From Magnetovibrio sp. (GTDB lineage: Bacteria > Pseudomonadota > Alphaproteobacteria > Rhodospirillales_A > JABHCV01): a stretch of 64,000 nucleotides of DNA. Below are positions 18,588-26,362 of this stretch, piece by piece; within the stretch, counting starts at the first letter, position 1, and the number at the start of each line of letters is the position of its first letter. The translations under genes and the position numbers were made by a program. Below the pieces are notes generated by a model. The model did not search any database. It saw only the letters and a program-made list of their open reading frames with translations, and was not told the origin of the DNA. Location of the stretch: positions 36,091 through 100,090 of the forward strand of contig PBDF01000007.1 in assembly GCA_002717285.1 (NCBI GenBank). Reading direction: 5' to 3'.

Positions 18588-19104
18588 TATTTTTGGTCAG
18601 CCATGGCACAGTAATTTTCAAAGTGTGATCTCGACTCAAATGTAAATATGGGTCAACTATTTTGAGAATAATCTACATACGTAGATTATTATCATCTAAT
18701 TGCATAGGAGCATTGTTTAAATTGTTTTTATAGTGATTGAGCTCTTTAATTTTTATAACTGAAAAAATTTTCAAAGATTTGAATTTTGATACTATTTTTA
18801 ATTTTTTTTATTTTGAATAAAATTATCAATCAATTGACAGTAAGTAAAAGAGAACTCTATTTTTTTAAATAATATATGGTTATTTTTTAGCCTATCATTC
18901 CAATTAACAGGACCAAAAATCTTTTGCGATGATAGGTTGATAAAATAGTAAGAAAAGTTACAAAATTTCTTTAAGTATAGTTTGGTTTTTACTCTTAACA
19001 TCGTCACTTACAAATAGATAGATCAGTAAGGTGGATTTTTTATACTTTTGAAGTTATAATTAATCAAAATACATTATATCCATCCAAAAAAGCTTTCTTT
19101 TTTT
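18588..19104. other. AT-rich intergenic stretch
   Basis: This divergent gap lies between the YeiH gene and a small membrane protein. A 69-codon frame on - (18798-19007) has lysine/phenylalanine-rich composition typical of chance frames in AT-rich DNA. Apart from the palindrome listed separately I see no feature. Confidence 0.5.
18667..18690. promoter_or_regulatory. 10-bp inverted repeat, possible operator
   Basis: AATAATCTAC, 4-nt spacer ATAC, GTAGATTATT: perfect arms. It lies 80 bp upstream of the YeiH start and 415 bp upstream of the gene to the right. The total length of 24 with a dyad is typical of a dimeric regulator site. It could also fold as a short hairpin, but no T-run follows, so a terminator is unlikely. 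Confidence 0.4.
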
Positions 19105-19536
19105 ATGGAGACACCAATGTATCGAATGTTGCATACCTTAATGAATCTCGTAGTTGCATTCATAGCTATGTGGGCAGTTGGTGTTTCTATCCTCACATTT
19201 TTTGGTATGACTGTCTATTTTCCATTTACGATTTCTGATGAAGGTACAATTCCTTACCATCGTTTGCAAACTATTAGGATAGCTGTTTTCATAACAATGG
19301 CATACTTTACCACTCTGCATTTGTTTAGAGGGAGCAAGGAGTATTTTCCTATACAATTTTTAGAAATATACTTAAAGGTACTTACCCTAGTTGGAATGGT
19401 TATTTTCTATCAGGCTAAAGTTGAAAAATCAGAGTTTTTTATTTTACTCTTTTTCGGCATTAGTTCGATTATTTTGCATTTAGCGCGGAGAAGCAAACAC
19501 AAATATTTTTCAAAGAAACATAATCACTTCATGTAG
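19105..19536 (+). CDS. Small four-helix membrane protein, unknown
   Basis: 143 residues with four hydrophobic stretches (about residues 7-31, 52-68, 85-102, 108-127) and a basic tail rich in Lys/His (SKHKYFSKKHNHF). I do not recognise the family. The start is ATG 19105 or 19117; TTTTATGGAG just before 19117 favours the latter slightly. The frame has no internal stop for 143 codons and membrane-protein periodicity, which supports a real gene. Confidence 0.6.
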   Translation: METPMYRMLHTLMNLVVAFIAMWAVGVSILTFFGMTVYFPFTISDEGTIPYHRLQTIRIAVFITMAYFTTLHLFRGSKEYFPIQFLEIYLKVLTLVGMVIFYQAKVEKSEFFILLFFGISSIILHLARRSKHKYFSKKHNHFM

Positions 19537-19636
19537 ATTTTTTAAATAACTTAAGCTTCTAGGCGAAAGTAGTGATAAATGGTTAACGAATTACCACACC
19601 AATTTCAAACTTGAGAAGTAATTTCGCAGCATTTTG

Positions 19637-20119
19637 TTAGGAGACCTGGTTTTCAAACATTTGTTCTTGTAAATAGTTTTGTAGACCAGTTTTATCTATT
19701 AGTGATTGTTGTGTTTCAATCCAATCTATATGTTCCTCAGTATCCTCTATTATACTTTGAAAAATTTCTCTTGAAACAAAGTCTTTATTTTCTTCGCATA
19801 TGCCAATTGCAACTTTGAGATCAGTTTGATTTGTTACCTCTGACTTTAAATCAGATGATAAAATTTCCGGTACGTCTTCGCCTATTCTTAATTTGCCAAG
19901 ATCTTGGAGATTTGGCAGTGCATCAAGCATCAGGATACGTTCAATTAATAAATCTGCGTGTTTCATTTCGCCGATAGATTCATTATAAACTTTGTCAGCT
20001 AATCTTAGTAAACCCCAATTCTTTAACATCCGTGCATGCAAAAAATATTGATTAATAGCTGTTAATTCATTTTTGAGAATTGCATTAAGTTTCAAAATAA
20101 CTTGTTTATTACCGACCAT
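19637..20119 (-). CDS. bfr: Bacterioferritin
   Basis: 160 residues, full length. Iron-storage protein that assembles into a 24-mer with heme. By straight numbering Glu18, Tyr25, Glu51, His54, Glu94 and His130 of the ferroxidase centre are present, and Met52 is the heme ligand. Residue 127, usually Glu in the E. coli protein, is Thr here with Glu128 and Glu129 following (EDTEEHIDW), so one bridging ligand may be changed. It is divergent from bfd, and Fur-like boxes lie between the two. Confidence 0.94.
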   Translation of the reverse strand: MVGNKQVILKLNAILKNELTAINQYFLHARMLKNWGLLRLADKVYNESIGEMKHADLLIERILMLDALPNLQDLGKLRIGEDVPEILSSDLKSEVTNQTDLKVAIGICEENKDFVSREIFQSIIEDTEEHIDWIETQQSLIDKTGLQNYLQEQMFENQVS

Positions 20120-20221
20120 CTTAACCTCATTTATAGTAAATATTAATTAAGAAGAACTTTTTTAATAGATTTAGTCAAGTAAATTCAGAAAAATAATCGT
20201 TATAAATCAATGAGTTGATAG

Positions 20222-20302
20222 TAATTATCATTTGCAAACAAGATTTTTATCAATAAAAAAATTAGTTGAAATCGTTTGAGCTTGATAATGATTATTAATT
20301 AC
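20222..20302. promoter_or_regulatory. Two Fur/Irr-like boxes in the bfr-bfd intergenic region
   Basis: TAATTATCATTTGCAAAC (20222-20239) and TTGATAATGATTATTAATTAC (20282-20302) both resemble iron-regulator boxes; the second contains GATAATGATTATT, close to the Fur core. One faces each divergent gene. Alphaproteobacterial bfr and bfd genes are usually under Fur or Irr; sequence does not say which acts here. Confidence 0.5.
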
Positions 20303-20335
20303 ACTATTTACAAAAAGTAGAGATGATGAGAACTG

Positions 20336-20503
20336 ATGTATTTATGTAATTGCAATGGATTGACAGTTACCGACATTATAAAAGCTTGTTCAAGCGGGGT
20401 CACCAAACCAGGAGAAGTTTTTGCTTTTTATAAAGTTGAAAAACGCTGCGGTAAATGTGTGCCAGAAATTGAGGAATATTTTCTCAACTCCAAAAAAATG
20501 TGA
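20336..20503 (+). CDS. bfd: Bacterioferritin-associated ferredoxin
   Basis: 55 codons. It starts MYLCNCNGLTVTDI and carries the four cysteines of the Bfd [2Fe-2S] cluster as C-x-C (residues 4 and 6) and C-x2-C in KRCGKCVPEI (38 and 41). Bfd binds bacterioferritin and donates electrons to release stored iron. It is transcribed divergently from bfr across the iron boxes, a known arrangement. AGATGATGAGAACTG before the ATG has a weak ribosome site. Confidence 0.9.
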   Translation: MYLCNCNGLTVTDIIKACSSGVTKPGEVFAFYKVEKRCGKCVPEIEEYFLNSKKM

Positions 20504-21102
20504 TCACAAAGTTGCATTTCTAATATAATTTATTATGAGTACGACTGAATCTAAATTTCTTAGCTCATGAGCAATTGATAGTTTTTAATTTATTAAGGCT
20601 AACAATTTAGCGTTGTTTTATTGTTGTTATTGCAGAAAAATTATTCTTTATTTGGGAAAAATAGAATTGTTCATTCTAATGGTTCGCTTTAGCAAAATTA
20701 AAAGCGAGAATTCACCGTATTGACGTTTTTTAAGTTGAACGAGACAATCACCTCATCGTAATACCCGAGTTTGTTGAAGCTCGACTACTGCGAGTTCTGG
20801 CGATTAAATATCACATCTTTAATTTTACACACCATTTGGAATAGTGAATTTTTTTTTGAAAGCTGGACCATTACAGATTTTTTTTTGTAAGGCTTATGTC
20901 AAAGCAGGTGGATGCAAAAAGGATATGTATCCAGGGCCACGTAATTTTAAGAATTCAAGATAATTCAAATAAATGGAAATCAGGAAAGTTGTAAATAAGT
21001 TTGATTGTAGAAAAAACTAAATTGCAATTTTTTAAGAATTAGGGACTGTGGGGAAAAATTCTCGAAAAATTTGACAATTTTACAAACAAATCTTTAAGAA
21101 GT
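20504..21102. other. Intergenic stretch without a visible gene
   Basis: 600 bases between bfd and the Hsp20 terminator. No frame longer than about 40 codons has a plausible start and composition on either strand. A small RNA cannot be excluded. Confidence 0.5.
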
Positions 21103-21133
21103 AAAAGGAGCGCATCAAAGATGCGCTCCTTTT
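21103..21133. terminator. Strong bidirectional-type terminator downstream of Hsp20
   Basis: AAAAGGAGCGCATC (21103-21116), loop AAA, GATGCGCTCCTTTT (21120-21133): a perfect 14-bp stem with A-run on one side and T-run on the other. It begins 18 bases past the Hsp20 stop, so it ends that transcript on -, and would work equally for anything coming from the left. Confidence 0.9.
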
Positions 21134-21150
21134 ATTTATGTTCAAGTATG

Positions 21151-21630
21151 TTAGGCAGCTTTACCTTGAGCGTTGATTGTTTTATTTGACTTGTTAGTTA
21201 GAGGTTTGACTTTGTGTGTATTGATAGAAATTTGACGTGGCTTTAATGCTTCAGGGACCACTCTTTCAAGATCTACTGTTAAAACACCATTTATTAGGCT
21301 AGCGTCAATTACTTTTATATGATCTGCCAAATTGAAATTTAAGTTGAATGATCGACTAGCAATACCACGGTGTAAATATGTTACGGTCTCTGGTGAAGCA
21401 TCTTTTTCACCAATTATCTTTAATTTATCATCTTCGAGCGTAATACTTATCTCTTTTTTGTCAAAACCTGCGACAGCAACAGTCACTCTATATGAATCGT
21501 CTCCATCAGTTTCGATGTTGTAAGGCGGGTATGTTGCTTCTGTTCTTGTTGATGCTAAGTTAAGTTGACGTTGCATACGGTCAAAGCCAACAGAATATCT
21601 CAACATTGGTGCAAAATCGAAAGTGCTCAT
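21151..21630 (-). CDS. Small heat-shock protein Hsp20/IbpA
   Basis: 159 residues. An alpha-crystallin domain fills residues ~35-130: YNIETDGDDSYRVTVAVAGF, EISITLEDDKLKIIG, YLHRGIASRSFNLNFNL and GVLTVDLERVVPE, the last being the strand that ends in the conserved hydrophobic pairs. The N-terminus MSTFDFAPMLRYSVGFDR matches IbpA-type starts, so I chose ATG 21630, preceded by GGAGGA, over the longer frame starting 14 codons upstream. It binds unfolded proteins and prevents aggregation. A ROSE-like thermometer over the ribosome site probably controls it. Confidence 0.93.
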   Translation of the reverse strand: MSTFDFAPMLRYSVGFDRMQRQLNLASTRTEATYPPYNIETDGDDSYRVTVAVAGFDKKEISITLEDDKLKIIGEKDASPETVTYLHRGIASRSFNLNFNLADHIKVIDASLINGVLTVDLERVVPEALKPRQISINTHKVKPLTNKSNKTINAQGKAA

Positions 21631-21633
21631 TAT

Positions 21634-21654
21634 ATATCCTCCATCAAGCGATAT
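21634..21654 (-). promoter_or_regulatory. ROSE-like RNA thermometer hairpin of hsp20
   Basis: On the message the sequence AUAUCGCU, loop UGAUGG, AGGAUAU precedes AUAAUG. The arms pair fully except for one bulged G in the left arm, exactly the U(U/C)GCU-versus-AGGA pairing with a bulged G that defines ROSE elements. The right arm includes the Shine-Dalgarno. ROSE elements repress small heat-shock genes at low temperature in rhizobia and other proteobacteria. Upstream helices of the element would lie at about 21655-21720, and I have not resolved them. Confidence 0.65.
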
Positions 21655-21969
21655 GAATTTAAAATTTACCAATTAGGCTAAATTTAAGTTGTAAAATGTA
21701 ATGATCCATTTTAGGCATCATCAATGATATAAATGTGTTGGTAGAATAAATTTATCAAGGGGTGTAATCGTTTTCTTTGACTTTTGGGTCAACTATTTTT
21801 GAAGTTATTAATAGTAGAGCTCAGAAATAGGAAAACAACTATCCACCCATCTAAAAAACAAATTGTGTTAAAAATAGGGTTCGTTTACATCTTTTGTTCA
21901 GTGAGACTTTCACAAATTTAAATAATATACAAAATGACTTTTATTAATCAATTCTAGGACTGAGTTCAA

Positions 21970-22242
21970 ATGAGACACAGGGTAACTATGGCAAGAGTTA
22001 TTGGTACGGCAGTTACTTTGTTAATTTTTTTTGGTGGATTATGGTGTTCCACAAATATTAGAGCAAACGAAGTTAGTTGGTTTGGTCTATCCCCTGAGTG
22101 TACAGGTCGACTAGGTGCAGGAGTTTTTTTTGTTCTTTTTATAATAATTATGAAAAATTTGAAGATATTTTCTTCTATGGTAGGATTAAAGATAAAAAGA
22201 AATAAAATCTTTTATTTTTGTAAAAAACAACAGGTTGCTTAA
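21970..22242 (+). CDS. Small hydrophobic protein, unknown
   Basis: 90 codons. Residues ~8-27 and ~49-60 are hydrophobic, with a Lys/Arg-rich tail after them. No family recognised. An upstream GGACTGAG gives a weak ribosome site. The frame could be chance in AT-rich DNA; the cluster of small and aromatic residues around WFGLSPECTGRLG mildly favours a real protein. Confidence 0.35.
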   Translation: MRHRVTMARVIGTAVTLLIFFGGLWCSTNIRANEVSWFGLSPECTGRLGAGVFFVLFIIIMKNLKIFSSMVGLKIKRNKIFYFCKKQQVA

Positions 22243-22376
22243 AGTTTTAACATTTTCTGTTCAAAAACTGAAATTAATCCTTAAATGTTTAATCAACTAA
22301 AGGCCATTACTGCATTGCTTATTACGTTAGATTAACTACTCATTTGAGGCGATAAATGAGTTAATTAGTTCATAAA

Positions 22377-23276
22377 TCAACTTACCAATTTATTATTCTT
22401 ATCTTGCTCGTAAAAATTGCTTGAATTGTATTTACTAAAAAACGACTGTACATAAGTTGCAGTTTCAACAAAGCCCCCGAAAGGATAGAAATGAAAGTTA
22501 TCTATTAAACAACCCCTGTCATTTTCTATTCCTTTGGTCAGCCCCAAAAGTAAATCATCCGGTGACTGTATAGTGAGAAGTTTAGTAACATTTCGTGCTT
22601 GCTTAGTTAGAAAACTCATGGAGTTACCAATGCCAGATAGTCGAGCAAATCTGAACAGTTCCTTTATTGTTGCAGGTCCGGGAATACCAACATGTATTGG
22701 TAACTTATTCCCTTCATCACGGATTAGCGATTCCCATTTTAAAATAACTTCATGATCGAAGCAAAATTGTGTCTCAACATACATGTTGAGACCTTCAACT
22801 TTAGCAAGTTCGTTCTTTTCAAGAAGGGCGGTCTTTAATTGTTCTTCACTTATGTCAGCACTACCTTCTGGGTGTCCAGCAACACCTATTTTAGTAATGC
22901 CATGTTTTTGCAAAAGTCCACTCTTTAGTACAGATAAACTGTCAGAGAATTGGCCTAATTGCTTTTTGCCTCCTCCCCCTATTACTAGAACTTCGCTCAC
23001 AGACGCTTTCTTAACAAGTTTCTGTAGTAGATAATCTAATTCTTCTAGATCAGCAAGTGATCGAGCAGCTATGTGAGGAACTGGATTCATTCCACTATTT
23101 TTGAGTTTCTCTGCAGTTTGTATGGTATCGTTTGGGCTAGTTCCGGGCAAACAAGTAACATTCACCGTTGTGTTAATCGGTAAATGTTTTGCAAAATTCT
23201 CGATTTTTAATCCTTGTTTAGGTGTTATTTCAATGGACCAACCAATATTTGCTTTTTCTGTATGTTGAGTATTCAC
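22377..23276 (-). CDS. Methylenetetrahydrofolate reductase-like protein (MetF family)
   Basis: 299 residues in a TIM-barrel of the MetF family. WSIEITPKQ is the N-terminal strand with Glu, NVTCLPGTSPNDTI, NPVPHIAARS and EVLVIGGGGKK follow the barrel, and THIGVAGHPEGS-like KIGVAGHPEGSADI and VETQFCFD are conserved. MetF reduces methylene-THF with FAD and NADH, but many marine alphaproteobacteria have paralogues in methyl-group oxidation, so the direction is open. The start appears to be GTG 23276; no ATG lies nearby. Confidence 0.82.
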   Translation of the reverse strand: MNTQHTEKANIGWSIEITPKQGLKIENFAKHLPINTTVNVTCLPGTSPNDTIQTAEKLKNSGMNPVPHIAARSLADLEELDYLLQKLVKKASVSEVLVIGGGGKKQLGQFSDSLSVLKSGLLQKHGITKIGVAGHPEGSADISEEQLKTALLEKNELAKVEGLNMYVETQFCFDHEVILKWESLIRDEGNKLPIHVGIPGPATIKELFRFARLSGIGNSMSFLTKQARNVTKLLTIQSPDDLLLGLTKGIENDRGCLIDNFHFYPFGGFVETATYVQSFFSKYNSSNFYEQDKNNKLVS

Positions 23277-23447
23277 TTCTTAAAACGCCTCTATAAATAA
23301 AATGATCAGCATAGATTAGTCTATGCTAATATAAAACTAAAAAGAAACATGTAACATACATGGGTATGATTTCATGCCAATTCTACTGATTTCTTAAAAT
23401 TTAATATTTACTGTCTGAAGTTGATAATTGAATTTGTAAAATAATTT

Positions 23448-23520
23448 CTCAGACAGTCTGAGGGCTGGTGCGAAATAAATGCTTATGAGAGCCCACTCAA
23501 CTTGTTTTTAGTGGCTTTAT
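23448..23520. promoter_or_regulatory. Palindrome and hairpin-forming segment
   Basis: CTCAGACAGTCTGAG (23448-23462) is a perfect 7-bp palindrome around a central A; a related half (CTGTCTGA) lies at 23411-23418. Directly after it, GGGCT (23463) can pair with AGCCC, and GCCCACT with AGTGGC further on. It lies 170-240 bp upstream of the MetF-like start and could be an operator or leader structure. Function unknown. Confidence 0.3.
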
Positions 23521-23687
23521 ATATGAATGACAAGCCACACTAATAAGACGCAATAAAAATAGTATTCCAACAAAAATAATTACAGTCAAGTACATTATAT
23601 GGCGGTACTACATTGTGTAGATCACTTACTATTCAGGCAGACTAAGAATAGATTTGAATTGAATTCCCTTAAAATTATATCAATTTG

Positions 23688-23735
23688 GCACGATAACAAT
23701 GTAACAATCAATAGATTATTAAATTGTTATCGTGC
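23688..23735. promoter_or_regulatory. 13-bp inverted-repeat operator before the MFS gene
   Basis: GCACGATAACAAT (23688-23700) and ATTGTTATCGTGC (23723-23735) are perfect inverted arms 22 bp apart. Each arm may bind one dimeric unit or the whole may fold. It lies 37 bp before ATG 23772, where a repressor would cover the promoter or leader. No regulator gene is adjacent. Confidence 0.6.
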
Positions 23736-23771
23736 TACAATAGGTATATGATAAGTCAAAGAATAGATCAC

Positions 23772-25076
23772 ATGAAAAATAAAAGCCAAAATTCAAGATA
23801 TGCGCTGGGTATCAAAACAAATATAGGTCAATTTTGTCAGCAATTATTGCAGGTCTTTTTTGTTGGTCTTACCATTGGTTTGCAACGCAACGTAGTTCCT
23901 ATTTTAGCTGAAATAGAATTTGGGGTTCCTGCTGGAGCTTTTATATTTTTTATGGCGTTTATCATAAGCTTTGGTTTTGTTAAGGGACTGATGAATTTTG
24001 TTGCTGGTCGACTTTCAGATTATGTAGGTCGGCGAAATGTTTTACTTTGGGGTTGGCTTTTGGCACTGCCAATCCCTTTTATTTTCCTGTTTGCACCATC
24101 CTGGAATTGGATTGTAGCTGCAAATATATTACTTGGATTAAACCAAGGATTTACTTGGTCAATGACGGTCACTAGTAAAGTGGATATTACGCGGGCGGAA
24201 CAAAGAGGTTTAGCAACAGGAATTAATGAGTTTTTTGGGTATGGTGGTGTTGCAATTGCTGGAGTTGTTATTGGTTACCTTGCAAACGATTATGATCCCC
24301 GATGGAGCCTTTTCTCTTTTAGTTTAATTGTCATTTTGTTGGCACTATTAGTTGCATTCCTCTTCATTAAAGAGACGCTACCATGGGCTCAAGCTGAAGC
24401 TGCTGCGCACAAGGATGGTACATATGAGGGGCCGACACCACGCTTTGCAAACTTAAGTGAACAACCATCAGCCACAGAAGTATTCAAGTTTGTATCGTTC
24501 AAACACCGTACTTTTTCAGCACTTTCTCAAGCTGGTCTTGTGGAGAAGTTTGCCGACTGCCTCGTCTGGGCATTTTTTCCTATTTATTTTATTAAACAAG
24601 GGTTGACGGTCATCGAGATTGGTTGGATTGTTGGGATTTACGGTATGGTATGGGGTGCAAACCAGCTTTGGACTGGTCCACTTTCAGACGTCATCGGCCG
24701 AAAGTGGTTGATAGTCTCTGGAATGTGGTTATGTAGTTTAGGGGTCATAGCGACGTTACTTGTAAAAGGGATTTTTCTGTGGTCAGTTACTGCTGCTCTG
24801 ATGGGGATTGGGATGGCTATGTTGTATCCAACGCTTATAGCTGCAGTTGGTGATATCTCTCACCCCAATTGGCGAGGTTCTAGTCTTGGAACATACCGTT
24901 TTTGGAGAGATACGGGCTATGGTGTTGGCGCCTTGGCTATTGGTTTTACTGCTGAAATAGTAGGAAATATTGAGGCTGGTTTTATGTTGACTGCTGGTGC
25001 AATGTTATTGTCAGGTCTGTGGGCTTCCATAATGATTGAGGAGACTCTTCCTAATATCAGTTCTGACAAAAAGTGA
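23772..25076 (+). CDS. MFS transporter
   Basis: About 434 residues and twelve membrane segments. GRLSDYVGRRNVLLWG is the MFS loop 2-3 motif, repeated as GPLSDVIGRKWLIVSG in the second half, with NQGFTWSMTVTSKVDI between. The substrate is unknown. The frame extends upstream to TTG 23724 and ATG 23748, but these lie in or next to the inverted repeat, so I chose ATG 23772 (following GATCACATG). The gene stands alone and a terminator-like hairpin follows. Confidence 0.85.
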   Translation: MKNKSQNSRYALGIKTNIGQFCQQLLQVFFVGLTIGLQRNVVPILAEIEFGVPAGAFIFFMAFIISFGFVKGLMNFVAGRLSDYVGRRNVLLWGWLLALPIPFIFLFAPSWNWIVAANILLGLNQGFTWSMTVTSKVDITRAEQRGLATGINEFFGYGGVAIAGVVIGYLANDYDPRWSLFSFSLIVILLALLVAFLFIKETLPWAQAEAAAHKDGTYEGPTPRFANLSEQPSATEVFKFVSFKHRTFSALSQAGLVEKFADCLVWAFFPIYFIKQGLTVIEIGWIVGIYGMVWGANQLWTGPLSDVIGRKWLIVSGMWLCSLGVIATLLVKGIFLWSVTAALMGIGMAMLYPTLIAAVGDISHPNWRGSSLGTYRFWRDTGYGVGALAIGFTAEIVGNIEAGFMLTAGAMLLSGLWASIMIEETLPNISSDKK

Positions 25077-25091
25077 TAAGGTTGCTGACTT

Positions 25092-25139
25092 ATGAGTTTC
25101 GCTATTAGCAAAACTCATTAGGTTGCGTAGCATTTTTTT
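25092..25139 (+). terminator. Probable terminator of the MFS gene
   Basis: ATGAGTTT(C)GC (25092) pairs with GC(A)AAACTCAT (ending 25118) around TATTA. A second partial hairpin and a run of seven Ts follow at 25133-25139. It starts 15 bases after the MFS stop. Confidence 0.5.
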
Positions 25140-25484
25140 GTTTGGAACGGTGAATACTTTAGGTTAAATGAAAAAAATATTGGTGTCTAAAGTATGAAAA
25201 CATTCAGCTAATGTAAATAAACTGAAATCATTAAAAGCTGTTGTCTAATTAGATTTTTTCAGATCAATCGCCCAAAAATGCTGGACAGGGAAGTTAAAGT
25301 ATTAAAATTAGTTTCTTGACTGGTGGAGGTGGAGGTCGCCTCCCTGATAAGCTAAGAATGAATGATTTGGATATACTCGTATTCATAAAAGCTACTCTCT
25401 TTATAAAATTATTCAACTTATTGTGGCTCATTACCTCTTGGTTAAACTTAAGTTATAATTTGATAACCAATTTTTATTTCATTT
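25140..25484. other. Intergenic stretch
   Basis: One 63-codon frame on + (25316-25507) begins with a run of glycines and becomes Leu/Asn/Phe-rich. It runs into the real gene on the other strand, and I regard it as chance. Nothing else is seen. Confidence 0.4.
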
Positions 25485-25676
25485 TTAACAATGTCTGCAG
25501 CGAATAACCTTAAAAATTTCATCTAAATCTCCATCTTGAGCAGCGTAATCAAGTAAACACCTTATAGCCTTTGATGTATCTGGAAGATTATATTTTTCGA
25601 CAATTTCTTTAAGCATTTCATGTGCTTCATCGTATATCTCAAATGATACTGATATTTTTTTTGACATAATACTCAC
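25485..25676 (-). CDS. Small ribbon-helix-helix-like protein ending in CRHC
   Basis: 63 residues from GTG 25676, or 60 from ATG 25667. KKISVSFEIYDEAHEMLKEIVEKYNLPDTSKAIRCLLDYA has the strand-helix-helix pattern of RHH proteins (alternating SVSFEI, then two helices). The tail DEIFKVIRCRHC has a C-x2-C pair at the very end, suggesting metal or disulfide binding. Probably a small DNA-binding or regulatory protein; no partner is adjacent. Confidence 0.7.
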   Translation of the reverse strand: MSIMSKKISVSFEIYDEAHEMLKEIVEKYNLPDTSKAIRCLLDYAAQDGDLDEIFKVIRCRHC

Positions 25677-26080
25677 TTAGTTTGGATTTTGAATTTTAAG
25701 TGTATATTTTTTCTTACATAGAAAGAATAAGTTTTCTGATGGCCTTTAATTGAATTATGTTTCTCTAAGGATTGTAGACTTAACTTCAGAGAACTAGTTT
25801 GGCAAAATTTTCATAAAATAGCTACTATTTATAAACAAATTCACAGTAAATAAAACAAGGTCTTGTAATTAGATAATAAAATTTGTTTATTATTAAAATT
25901 TCTGCTCTCTGCTTAATTATAACTCTATAATATCAACCAGTTATTATTAAAAAAAATCTTGTTCCTTGTAATGTTTTTTTATTGTATCCGTCTAAAGTGA
26001 AAATATATCAATTTTTAAGATATTAAACTCACGACACACGATTATATATTGGTTTTTTTGCTGGTTTAAGACAGGCCTTT
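25677..26080. other. Intergenic stretch, no feature seen
   Basis: AT-rich with several long T and A runs. No frame with a plausible start exceeds a few dozen codons, and no clear hairpin-T-run terminator is visible. Confidence 0.45.
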
Positions 26081-26362
26081 TCAGTCATCTGGAGGGGCAA
26101 GTTTAGCACAAGCTACGATTAAAGCTGAGACATAGCTTGATGCATCACGTGACTCTAATCTGTCTCCAGCCTTAGCAACTGCAACAATTCGTGCCTCCAA
26201 GTTTTCTAAGTGGGAATTTGTGGGGTATTCTGTAACGTCAGTTAATTCCCTGATATCATGAGAGACCTCGGGGTCCGGTAATAGGTCTAAATTACTCTCA
26301 TCTACTTGTTTTAAGAGTTGTAAAGCTCGCTCTAGATCAGCCATTATTAAAGAATTTACCAT
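26081..26362 (-). CDS. Unknown acidic 93-residue protein
   Basis: An acidic, mostly helical small protein (LERALQLLKQVDESN; HLENLEARIVAVAKAGDRLE). It overlaps the end of the malate synthase fragment by 7 bp, which suggests translation from the same message. It does not resemble the missing parts of malate synthase G. Family unknown. Possibly a foreign gene brought in at the break point. Confidence 0.55.
   Translation of the reverse strand: MVNSLIMADLERALQLLKQVDESNLDLLPDPEVSHDIRELTDVTEYPTNSHLENLEARIVAVAKAGDRLESRDASSYVSALIVACAKLAPPDD

Noticed and set aside
18798..19007. 69-codon frame on - as a gene
   Set aside because: Composition dominated by Lys, Asn and Phe in AT-rich DNA, no ribosome site and no recognisable pattern.
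25316..25507. 63-codon frame on + as a gene
   Set aside because: Poly-glycine start, AT-driven composition, and it runs into a more convincing gene on the other strand.
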